38,747 nt of DNA from Sphaerisporangium sp. Its GTDB lineage: Bacteria > Actinomycetota > Actinomycetes > Streptosporangiales > Streptosporangiaceae. Positions 25,164 through 32,374 of this stretch are shown here, in pieces. Position 1 is the first letter of the stretch. Each line of letters opens with the position of its first letter. A program made the position numbers and the translations under genes. The DNA lies in NCBI GenBank assembly GCA_025964675.1, contig JAOPYI010000133.1, forward strand, positions 1-38,747. Reading direction: 5' to 3'. The notes beneath the pieces were generated by a model that ran no database searches, was not told the DNA's origin, and saw only the letters and a program-made list of their open reading frames with translations.

Positions 25164-25190
25164 TGGACGCTGCCCCTCTCAGTCTGTTCC
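25164..25190 (-). promoter_or_regulatory. candidate ECF promoter of the STAS gene
   Basis: On the minus strand GGAACA (25190-25185) and CGTCCA (25169-25164) are 15 bp apart, a common ECF sigma pattern. It differs from the CGTACC promoters in spacing and -10, so another sigma factor is expected. The start site would be very near the ribosome binding site, a reason for caution. Confidence 0.3.
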
Positions 25191-25617
25191 TGCCCGGCAC
25201 GGGAACACAAGGACGCGGCCGGAAGGAAACGCGGCCAGGGCAAGTGTTCGTGCCGTGGCGCCCGCCGTGCCGCCCCACACCTCCGTACATGCCGGCCTGC
25301 GCCAGTCGCGCCGCGCGTCCATCGCCACCACCCTGCTCAAGGACCGCGTCCAGCGGATGGGAGAGGGCTGACCGCCCTCGCGGGCGAGCTGTGAGCCGGG
25401 GCAGGGTGCAACGCCGGGGGATGGACCAGGGCGGTAAGGCCTCGCGCCCGCCCACACGCCGCCTCCGAAATCGCCTATATAAACCGAAATCATGCTAAAA
25501 CGGTCTCGGTGTGTCCGGCGACATCCGGGGTTCTATCCATGGACGGGCGAGTTGAAGATCCTGGTACATGGGCGAGGCCTGCCGAAGGGTTCGCCTGGTG
25601 CGAAGAACAGAGAGTGG

Positions 25618-25631
25618 AGAGAGCGCTCTCC
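25618..25631. promoter_or_regulatory. LacI-type operator, distal site
   Basis: AGAGAGCGCTCTCC differs from the repressor palindrome GGAGAGCGCTCTCC only at the first base. It lies 348 bp (centre to centre) before the proximal site of the GH55-like gene. It has no clear promoter of its own and may serve as an auxiliary site for looping. Confidence 0.55.
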
Positions 25632-25930
25632 CTAGAGAGTTACGCGCATGTTTCGTGTCTGTCAACAGTGCTCGACAACGTCTGCCCGGCGCGTGGTCGA
25701 AGCCCCGGACGGCGCACGGGCGCCCGCCGTGGAACTCCCGTCCCTGATCCCGACGGGTGCCGGGGGTCTCGGCGCGATGTCGCAGGGCAACCCCCGGATT
25801 CTCCGCCTGGAAGATCGGGTGTCCGGCGGCCTGACCTCCTTGTCCGAGGATGCCCGGAAGGTGACCTTGTGGGGCCCGACATGTTTCGCGGGAGTGAGCA
25901 GGGGGTTTCCAAATCGTCAGCGGAGGACTG

Positions 25931-25979
25931 TTGACAAGTCGGGGTGCAGCGGACAATCTCTGTCAGGAGAGCGCTCTCC
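25931..25979 (+). promoter_or_regulatory. promoter and LacI operator of the GH55-like gene
   Basis: TTGACA (25931-25936), a 17-bp spacer and CAATCT (25954-25959) form a good sigma70-like promoter. The perfect palindrome GGAGAGCGCTCTCC (25966-25979) begins 6 bp after the -10 and covers the start of transcription, so bound repressor would block initiation. Confidence 0.8.
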
Positions 25980-26032
25980 CTTCCCGTCGTCGCCGTGAAC
26001 GGCGGGCACCCCCCTTGTAACAAGGAGAGGCT

Positions 26033-28621
26033 GTGCATCCTTCTCGAAGTCCAGGCCTGTATCGCTTAGGCCTGCTCATCGCCTCCCTGGTCGTGTTGAT
26101 CGCGTCCGGTCTGGCGGTGACCAGTCCCGCCATGGCCGTCGACACCCTGCTGTCCCAGGGGAAGACGGCGTCCGCCTCCTCCATTGAGAACGCGGGCACG
26201 CCCGCCTCGGCGGCGTTCGACGGGAACACCACCGGCACCCGCTGGTCCAGTGCCGCCAGCGACCCGCAGTGGCTCCAGGTGGACCTGGGCGCGTCGGCGA
26301 CGATCAGCCAGGTCGTGCTGACCTGGGAGACCGCGTACGGCAAGGCGTTCAAGATCCAGGTGTCGGGCGACGGCTCGGCCTGGACCGACGTCTACTCGAC
26401 CACGACCGGCACGGGCGGCACGCAGACGCTGGCGGTGTCCGGGACCGGCCGTTACGTGCGGATGTACGGCACTACGCGCGCGACCGCCTACGGCTACTCG
26501 CTGTGGGAGTTCCAGGTCTACGGCACGATCGGCGGCCCCACCCCGACCCCCACGCCGACCGCCTGTGGCACGGCGAACGCCGCGCAGGGGAAGCCCGCCA
26601 CGGCGTCCTCTACTGAGAACGCCGGCACGCCCGCCTCGGCCGCCTTCGACGGCAACGCCGGCACCCGCTGGTCAAGCGCGGCGAGCGACCCGCAGTGGGT
26701 CCAGGTCGACCTCGGCTCCTCGCAGCAGATCTGCCAGGTTGTCCTGACGTGGGAGGCCGCGTACGGCAAGGCGTTCAAGATCCAGGTGTCGGGCGACGGC
26801 TCGGCCTGGACCGACGTCTACTCCACCACGACCGGGACGGGCGGCACGCAGACGCTGACCGTGACCGGGACCGGCCGCTACGTGCGGATGTACGGTACGA
26901 CGCGCGCGACCGCCTACGGTTACTCGCTGTGGGAGTTCGCCGTGCGCACCGGGACGACCACTGGACCGCCCCCGCCGGCGTGCAGCACCGACCTCGGCCC
27001 GAACGTCTACGTCTTCGACCCCTCCATGCCGGCCACGACCATCCAGGACCGCCTGAACACGGTCTTCGCCCAGCAGGAGAAGAACCAGTTCGGCAACGAG
27101 CGGTACGCGCTGCTGTTCAAGCCCGGCACCTACAACGTCGGCGCCAGGGTCGGCTTCTACACCCAGGTCGCGGGCCTCGGACTGTCGCCTGACGACGTCA
27201 CCATCAACGGCCCCGTCATGGTCGACGCCGGCTGGTTCAGCGGGAACGCCACCCAGAACTTCTGGCGGTCCGCCGAGAACCTGTCCATGAAGCCGAACGA
27301 GGGCTACAACCGCTGGGCCGTCTCCCAGGCCGCGCCCTTCCGCCGCATCCACGTGAAGTCCGACCTCCAGCTGGACGACGGCGGCGGCTGGTCGAGCGGC
27401 GGCTTCATCTCCGACACCAAGGTCGACGGCCAGGTGCGGTCGGGGTCGCAGCAGCAGTGGTTCAGCAGGAACAGCGACTTCGGCAGCTGGTCCGGCTCCG
27501 TGTGGAACATGGTCTTCACCGGAGTGAACGGCGCGCCGCCGCAGAACTTCCCGAACCCCTCGCACACCACCGTCGACCAGGCACCGCTCACCCGGGAGAA
27601 GCCGTTCCTCTACGTCGACTCGGCAGGGCAGTACAACGTCTTCACCCCCGCTCTGAGGACGAACTCCCGTGGCGCAAGCTGGACCGGCGGCACGACGGCC
27701 GGCTCCTCCATCCCGCTCAGCCAGTTCTGCGTCGCCAAGCCCAGTGACTCGGCTGCCACGCTGAACGCTGCGCTCGCCGCCGGCAAGAACCTGCTGTTCA
27801 CTCCCGGGGTCTACCACCTCGACCAGACCCTGCGGGTGACCCGCGCCAACACCGTGGTACTCGGCCTCGGCCTCGCCACCCTGATCCCCGACAACGGCGT
27901 CACCGCCCTGTCGGTCGCCGACGTCGACGGCGTGAAGCTGGCCGGCCTGCTCATCGACGCGGGCCCGGTCAACTCCTCGGTGCTGGTGGAGGTCGGGCCC
28001 ACCGGCTCGACCGCCGGCCACGCCGCCAACCCGACCACCCTGCAGGACGTGTTCGTCCGCATCGGCGGGGCACACGTCGGCAAGGCCACGACCAGCGTCG
28101 TGGTCAACAGCAACAACGTGATCGGCGACAACCTGTGGCTGTGGCGGGGAGACCACGGCACGGGCATCGGCTGGACCGTCAACACCGCGGACACCGGCCT
28201 GGTGGTCAACGGCGCTGACGTGATCATGTACGGCCTGTTCGTCGAGCACTACCAGAAGTACGAGGCAGTGTGGAACGGTGAACGTGGCCGGACCTACTTC
28301 TTCCAGAACGAGTTCCCCTACGACCCGCCCAACCAGGCGAGCTGGATGAACGGCGGCCTTCAGGGATACGCGGCCTACAAGGTCGCGGACTCTGTCAACA
28401 CCCATGAGGCGTGGGGAGTCGGGAGCTACTCCTACTTCAACGTCGACCCGTCGATAGTGGCGGACCGGTCGTTCGAAGTGCCACAGAAGCCAGGCGTCAA
28501 GTTCCATGACCTGGTGATCGTCTCACTCGGCGGAGTCGGCACGATCCGCCACGTCATCAACACCACCGGAGGACCGGCGAACACGAGTACGCAGGTCGTC
28601 TACCTCAACCAATACCCGTAA
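26033..28621 (+). CDS. secreted protein: signal peptide, two discoidin (F5/8 type C) modules, beta-helix GH55-like domain
   Basis: An 862-residue exported protein. The signal peptide (residues 1-35) ends at PAMA. Two near-identical discoidin modules (about 37-165 and 178-308) are joined by a Pro/Thr linker. The C-terminal 550 residues (from NVYVFDPSMPATTIQDRLN) have features of a pectate-lyase-like beta-helix: YALLFKPGTYNV, ISDTKVDGQV, LLFTPGVYHLDQTLRVTRANTVVLGLG and LWLWRGDHG. This resembles GH55 (exo-beta-1,3-glucanase) architecture, but I cannot confirm catalytic residues. GTG start with AAGGAGAGG. The repressor operator, importer, GH16 and GH3 neighbours support a beta-glucan substrate. 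Confidence 0.75.
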   Translation: MHPSRSPGLYRLGLLIASLVVLIASGLAVTSPAMAVDTLLSQGKTASASSIENAGTPASAAFDGNTTGTRWSSAASDPQWLQVDLGASATISQVVLTWETAYGKAFKIQVSGDGSAWTDVYSTTTGTGGTQTLAVSGTGRYVRMYGTTRATAYGYSLWEFQVYGTIGGPTPTPTPTACGTANAAQGKPATASSTENAGTPASAAFDGNAGTRWSSAASDPQWVQVDLGSSQQICQVVLTWEAAYGKAFKIQVSGDGSAWTDVYSTTTGTGGTQTLTVTGTGRYVRMYGTTRATAYGYSLWEFAVRTGTTTGPPPPACSTDLGPNVYVFDPSMPATTIQDRLNTVFAQQEKNQFGNERYALLFKPGTYNVGARVGFYTQVAGLGLSPDDVTINGPVMVDAGWFSGNATQNFWRSAENLSMKPNEGYNRWAVSQAAPFRRIHVKSDLQLDDGGGWSSGGFISDTKVDGQVRSGSQQQWFSRNSDFGSWSGSVWNMVFTGVNGAPPQNFPNPSHTTVDQAPLTREKPFLYVDSAGQYNVFTPALRTNSRGASWTGGTTAGSSIPLSQFCVAKPSDSAATLNAALAAGKNLLFTPGVYHLDQTLRVTRANTVVLGLGLATLIPDNGVTALSVADVDGVKLAGLLIDAGPVNSSVLVEVGPTGSTAGHAANPTTLQDVFVRIGGAHVGKATTSVVVNSNNVIGDNLWLWRGDHGTGIGWTVNTADTGLVVNGADVIMYGLFVEHYQKYEAVWNGERGRTYFFQNEFPYDPPNQASWMNGGLQGYAAYKVADSVNTHEAWGVGSYSYFNVDPSIVADRSFEVPQKPGVKFHDLVIVSLGGVGTIRHVINTTGGPANTSTQVVYLNQYP
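26141..26526 (+). repeat. discoidin module, DNA-level copy 1
   Basis: First of three related coding repeats. Bases 26331-26397 are identical over 67 bp to 26757-26823 in copy 2. Copies 1 and 2 are offset by 426-429 bp, the difference being one codon. Confidence 0.8.
26570..26949 (+). repeat. discoidin module, DNA-level copy 2
   Basis: Second copy inside the same gene. It shares the 67-bp identical core with copy 1, which suggests recent duplication or ongoing gene conversion. Confidence 0.8.
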
Positions 28622-28632
28622 AGAACAGTCCC

Positions 28633-28659
28633 GGCCCCGCCGCCATCGGCGGCGGGGCC
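28633..28659 (+). terminator. strong 12-bp GC hairpin after the GH55-like gene
   Basis: The arms 28633-28644 and 28648-28659 (GGCCCCGCCGCC and its complement) are perfect, with a 3-nt loop. It starts 12 bp after the stop codon and has no U-tract. Confidence 0.8.
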
Positions 28660-28674
28660 CGGAGCTCATGAGTT

Positions 28675-28773
28675 GGAGGTCTTCTGGCCGTTATGGCCTC
28701 CTACGGCTTCCCGCCATCAGGCGGTGAAGCCGCTCTGGCGTATGGCGACTCCTTCGGCAGCCGGCCGAAGTCG
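28675..28773 (+). other. leader with three successive hairpins before the binding-protein gene
   Basis: Three stems follow the terminator. A: GGAGG (28675-28679) with CCTCC (28697-28701). B: 28704-28715 with 28720-28732, a 12-bp stem with one bulged T and an ATCA loop. C: CTTCGGC (28752-28758) with GCCGAAG (28764-28770), extended by CGA/TCG. They end 24 nt before the GTG at 28797. They may stabilise or regulate the mRNA of the abundant binding protein. Confidence 0.5.
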
Positions 28774-28796
28774 CGATCAAAGTGAGGGGATTTATT

Positions 28797-30128
28797 GTGT
28801 TTATACGGAAGTTCGGATCCATAACCGTCGCGGGTGCCCTTCTGGCGGCGGCCGCGGCGTGCGGCGGCGGTTCCACCGGCAGCAGCGCCGGCGGCGGCAG
28901 CACCGACAGCGGTGCCGCCAAGACGCTCACTTACTGGGCGTCCAACCAGGGCACGAGCCTCGACAGCGACAAGCAGGTCCTCCAGCCGGAGCTGGACAAG
29001 TTCGCCAAGCAGACCGGCATCAAGGTGAACCTCGAAGTGGTCCCCTGGGCCGACCTGCTCAACCGGATCCTCGCCGCGACCACCTCGGGCAAGGGCCCGG
29101 ACGTCGTCAACATCGGCAACACCTGGTCGGCCTCGTTGCAGGCCACCGGGGCTTTCATCCCGTTCGACGACACGCTGCTGGCCGGGGTCGGAGGCAAGGA
29201 CCGCTTCCTCGGCCCGAGCCTCGCCGCGACCGGCGCCACCGGCAAGCCGCCCACGGCGATCCCGATCTACGGCATGACGTACGGGCTGTACTACAACAAG
29301 AAGATGTTCAAGGACGCGGGTATCGCCAACCCGCCGACCACCTGGGACGAACTGATCGCCGACGGCAAGAAGCTGACCAACGGCAAGCAGTGGGGCCTCA
29401 GCGTGGAGGGCGCCAGCGTCAGCGAGAACGCCCACCACGCCTTCATCTTCGGCCAGCAGCACGGCGCCGACCTGTTCGACGCGAGCGGCAAGCCGCAGTT
29501 CGACTCACCGCAGGAGGTCGCGGCGATCAAGCAATACCTCGACCTCATGGCGGTCAGCAAGATCGTTAACCCGAGCAACGCCGAGTATTCCAACGGCACC
29601 GAGGCCGTGGCGGACTTCGCCAACGGCAAGGCCGCCATGCTGATGTGGCAGTCCGCCGCCTCGTCGTTCAAGGCCGCGGGGATGACCGAGGACCAGTACG
29701 GCCTCGCTCCCATCCCGCTGCCCGCCCCCGGCTCCGGTGGCAAGCAGGTCAACGGCATGGTGGCAGGCATCAACCTGGCCCTGTTCAACTACACGAAGAA
29801 CAAGGACGGCGCGCTCAAGTTCGCGAAGTTCATGACCAGCCCGGAAGAGCAGCAGATCCTGAACAAGGCGTACGGATCGCTGCCCACCGTCCAGGACGCC
29901 TACAACGACCCGGCGTTCCAGACCCCTACCGTCAAGGCGTTCCAGCAGATCCTGGCCAACACCGCCGCGCCGCTGCCGCAGGTGGCCGAGGAGAGCCAGT
30001 TCGAGACCCTGGTCGGCACCGCCATGAACCAGCTCTGGGCGGACGCCGCCAGTGGCAAGCCGATCACCGAGGAGTCCGTGAAGGCCAAGCTCACCCAGGC
30101 GAACCAGCAGGTCCAGGCCGGTAACTGA
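28797..30128 (+). CDS. sugar ABC transporter substrate-binding lipoprotein (family 1)
   Basis: A 443-residue solute-binding protein. The signal peptide ends in a lipobox (AAAAAC, Cys22) followed by a Gly/Ser linker. The mature part has LTYWASNQG, VNLEVVPWADLLNRILAATTSGKGPDVVNIGNTW, YGMTYGLYYNKKMFKDAGI and PTTWDELIADGKKLT, typical of carbohydrate-uptake (CUT1) binding proteins. GTG 28797 is chosen because GAGGGG lies 7 nt upstream; a GTG five codons earlier lies in that ribosome site. The transported sugar is probably a beta-glucan oligosaccharide, judged from neighbours. No ATPase gene is in the locus; actinomycetes usually share one (MsiK). Confidence 0.9.
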   Translation: MFIRKFGSITVAGALLAAAAACGGGSTGSSAGGGSTDSGAAKTLTYWASNQGTSLDSDKQVLQPELDKFAKQTGIKVNLEVVPWADLLNRILAATTSGKGPDVVNIGNTWSASLQATGAFIPFDDTLLAGVGGKDRFLGPSLAATGATGKPPTAIPIYGMTYGLYYNKKMFKDAGIANPPTTWDELIADGKKLTNGKQWGLSVEGASVSENAHHAFIFGQQHGADLFDASGKPQFDSPQEVAAIKQYLDLMAVSKIVNPSNAEYSNGTEAVADFANGKAAMLMWQSAASSFKAAGMTEDQYGLAPIPLPAPGSGGKQVNGMVAGINLALFNYTKNKDGALKFAKFMTSPEEQQILNKAYGSLPTVQDAYNDPAFQTPTVKAFQQILANTAAPLPQVAEESQFETLVGTAMNQLWADAASGKPITEESVKAKLTQANQQVQAGN

Positions 30129-30516
30129 GCCGCTGGAAGCCTCCACCGTCGCGGTGCCGGGCGGGCGTCTTCCCTCGATCGTTCTCACGGTCGTCGCCCG
30201 CCCGGCCCCGTCCATCCTCTGCGCCGCCTGGACGGACGGGGCCGTGACGGCCTGCGCCCGCGGGCCACTTCACGTACAGACTGACAATTCATGACAAACA
30301 TGGACGGATAGCCCACGGCGCGAGCAGACTACAGTCCATGACCTGCCTGGACTCCCCGGTCCGTGGCTCCGGTCGCACTGACATCGGACAGACCGCGACG
30401 TGACCAGAACGACAGCCACGATCCGCCTGTGACGCCGGAATCCGGCCGACCGGGCGGAGCACGATCCACCTTGCAACGCCGTTCAACGACCGGCCCTGCC
30501 GAATCGAGAGGAATAG
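30129..30516. other. 388-bp gap between binding protein and permease genes
   Basis: No gene is seen. The first 115 bp hold two overlapping strong hairpins (separate entry). An AT-richer island at about 30270-30310 holds the direct repeat TGACAA at 30282 and 30292, exactly 10 bp apart, a candidate regulator site. The remainder before ATG 30517 shows no LacI palindrome and no clear -35/-10 pair, though an internal promoter is likely. Confidence 0.45.
30156..30243 (+). terminator. two overlapping strong hairpins after the binding-protein gene
   Basis: Hairpin 1: perfect 12-bp arms 30156-30167 and 30195-30206. Hairpin 2: perfect 10-bp arms 30204-30213 and 30234-30243. They share bases 30204-30206, so they compete slightly. 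They would reduce read-through into the permease genes and protect the binding-protein mRNA. Confidence 0.75.
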
Positions 30517-31536
30517 ATGGTCGCGCCTACCACGCCTCATCACGACGAGCGGCGCAGACCCGCGCCACGGGAAGGCCGGCGGCCCACGCCCGGGGGCGGG
30601 CTGCCGTCCCGGATCGCCGGCCGGATCCCGGTGCGGCTACGCCGCCTCGGCGTGCCCTACCTGCTGATCCTCCCGGCGATCCTCCTCGAGCTGCTCATCC
30701 ACGTGATCCCGATGCTGATCGGCGTCGGGATGAGCTTCCTCAAGCTCACGCAGTTCTTCATCAGGAACTGGTCGGAGGCCCCCTTCGTGGGGCTCGCGAA
30801 CTACCAGATCGCGGTCGACTTCAACTCGGCGGTGGGCAGCTCGCTGCTCCACTCGTTCATGATCACCGTTGTCTTCACCGCTCTGGCGGTCGGGTTCTCC
30901 TGGCTGTTCGGCACGGTCGGGGCGGTGCTGATGCAGGGGGCCTTCCGCGGTCGCGGGTTCCTGCGCACTTTCTTCCTGGTCCCGTACGCGCTGCCCGTCT
31001 ACGCCGGCGTGATCACCTGGAGCTTCATGTTCCAGCGGGACAACGGCCTGGTCAACCACGTGCTCATCGACCAGCTCCACCTGGGCGCCGACCGGCCGTT
31101 CTGGCTGATCGGCGGCAACAGCTTCGCCGCCGTGGTGGTGGTTTGCGTGTGGCGGTCCTGGCCGTTCGCCTTCCTGATCCTCATGGCCGGGCTGCAGAAC
31201 ATCGACAGCGACCTGTACGAGGCCTCGGCCATCGACGGGGCCGGCTGGTGGCGGCAACTGCGCTCGATCACGATGCCCATGCTGCGTCCGGTGAACCAGG
31301 TGCTGGTCCTGGTGCTGTTCCTGTGGACCTTCAACGACTTCAACACGCCGTACGTGCTGTTCGGGAAGGCGGCGCCGCAACAGGCGGACCTCATCTCGGT
31401 GCACATCTACCAGAGCTCGTTCATCACCTGGAACTTCGGCTCGGGCTCGGCGATGTCCGTCCTGCTGCTGCTGTTCCTCCTCGTGGTGACGGCGGCGTAC
31501 CTGGCTATCACCTCCCGGAGGAGGAGCAATGCGTGA
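30517..31536 (+). CDS. sugar ABC transporter permease (MalF-like)
   Basis: A 339-residue inner-membrane permease with about six spans after a Pro/Arg-rich cytoplasmic N-terminus. The EAA loop that contacts the ATPase reads YEASAIDGAGWWRQLRSITMP. GAGAGGA precedes ATG 30517. The last 8 bp overlap the second permease gene. It is separated from the binding-protein gene by tandem hairpins and 388 bp, so its expression is probably lower or partly independent. Confidence 0.92.
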   Translation: MVAPTTPHHDERRRPAPREGRRPTPGGGLPSRIAGRIPVRLRRLGVPYLLILPAILLELLIHVIPMLIGVGMSFLKLTQFFIRNWSEAPFVGLANYQIAVDFNSAVGSSLLHSFMITVVFTALAVGFSWLFGTVGAVLMQGAFRGRGFLRTFFLVPYALPVYAGVITWSFMFQRDNGLVNHVLIDQLHLGADRPFWLIGGNSFAAVVVVCVWRSWPFAFLILMAGLQNIDSDLYEASAIDGAGWWRQLRSITMPMLRPVNQVLVLVLFLWTFNDFNTPYVLFGKAAPQQADLISVHIYQSSFITWNFGSGSAMSVLLLLFLLVVTAAYLAITSRRRSNA

Positions 31537-32368
31537 ACCGCGCTGGCTGCCGTGGGCGCGCTGGATCGGCCTCGGATTCCTCGGCCTGTTCACGCTCGTC
31601 CCGCTGTATGTGATGGTGAGCTCGTCGATCAAGCCGCTGCAGGACGTGCAGGGCGTCTTCCACTGGGTCCCCTCCACGATCACCCTCCGGCCCTTCGCCG
31701 ACATCTGGGAGACCGTGCCGCTGGCCCGCTACTTCGGCAACAGCCTGATCGTGGCGTCCATCGCCTCGGTGGCGTCGGTGACGGTGGCGATCTTCGCCGC
31801 CTACGCCGTCAGCCGTTACCGGTTCCCCGGCCGCCGGGCGTTCACCATCACGGTGCTGTCCACCCAGATGTTCCCCGGCATCCTGTTCCTGCTCCCGCTG
31901 TTCATGATCTTCGTGAACGTCGGCAACGCCACCGGCCTGGAGCTCTACGGAACCCGCACCGGGCTGATCATCACGTATCTGACGTTCTCGCTGCCGTTTT
32001 CGATCTGGATGCTGGTCGGCTACTTCGACTCCATCCCGGTGGCGCTGGACGAGGCGGCGAAGGTGGACGGCAACGGGCCGCTCGGGGCGCTGTTCCGGGT
32101 GGTGATCCCGGCCGCGATCCCCGGCATCGTGGCGGTCGCGATCTACGCGTTCATGACGGCGTGGGGAGAAGTGCTCTTCGCCTCGGTCATGACCGACGAC
32201 TCCACCCGCACCCTGGCCGTCGGGCTACGGGGCTACGCGACGGAGAACAACGTCTACTGGAATCAGGTCATGGCGGCGTCCCTGGTGGTGAGCGTGCCCG
32301 TCGTGGCCGGCTTCCTGCTCCTCCAGCGCTACCTCGTCCAGGGCCTGACCGCCGGTGCGGTGAAGTGA
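31529..32368 (+). CDS. sugar ABC transporter permease (MalG-like)
   Basis: A 279-residue permease with six spans. The EAA loop is DEAAKVDGNGPLGALFRVVIPAAIPG. GGAGGAG lies just before ATG 31529, within the end of the first permease gene (8-bp overlap), so the two are co-translated. Together they form the membrane channel of a CUT1-type importer. It converges on the orphan histidine kinase with only 6 bp between stops and no room for a terminator. Confidence 0.92.
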   Translation: MREPRWLPWARWIGLGFLGLFTLVPLYVMVSSSIKPLQDVQGVFHWVPSTITLRPFADIWETVPLARYFGNSLIVASIASVASVTVAIFAAYAVSRYRFPGRRAFTITVLSTQMFPGILFLLPLFMIFVNVGNATGLELYGTRTGLIITYLTFSLPFSIWMLVGYFDSIPVALDEAAKVDGNGPLGALFRVVIPAAIPGIVAVAIYAFMTAWGEVLFASVMTDDSTRTLAVGLRGYATENNVYWNQVMAASLVVSVPVVAGFLLLQRYLVQGLTAGAVK

Positions 32369-32374
32369 CAAGGA

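Larger units (their letters stand above)
25150..26032. other. 883-bp intergenic region before the beta-glucan locus
   Basis: It contains the STAS upstream region, a TATATAAA stretch near 25480, a LacI-type palindrome at 25618-25631, and a promoter plus operator at 25931-25979. A 116-codon frame runs from ATG 25648 to 25998, but it lacks a clear ribosome binding site, has weaker third-position GC than real genes here, and runs through the promoter, so it is not called. The 25250-25370 part may be a decayed gene end; nothing recognisable remains. Confidence 0.4.

Noticed and set aside
25648-25998. A 116-codon frame starting MFRVCQQC
   Set aside because: No good ribosome binding site, weaker codon bias than neighbours, and it runs through the promoter and operator of the GH55-like gene.
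26141-26949. Long direct repeats taken as a mobile element or CRISPR
   Set aside because: They are in-frame protein modules of about 128 residues within one gene.
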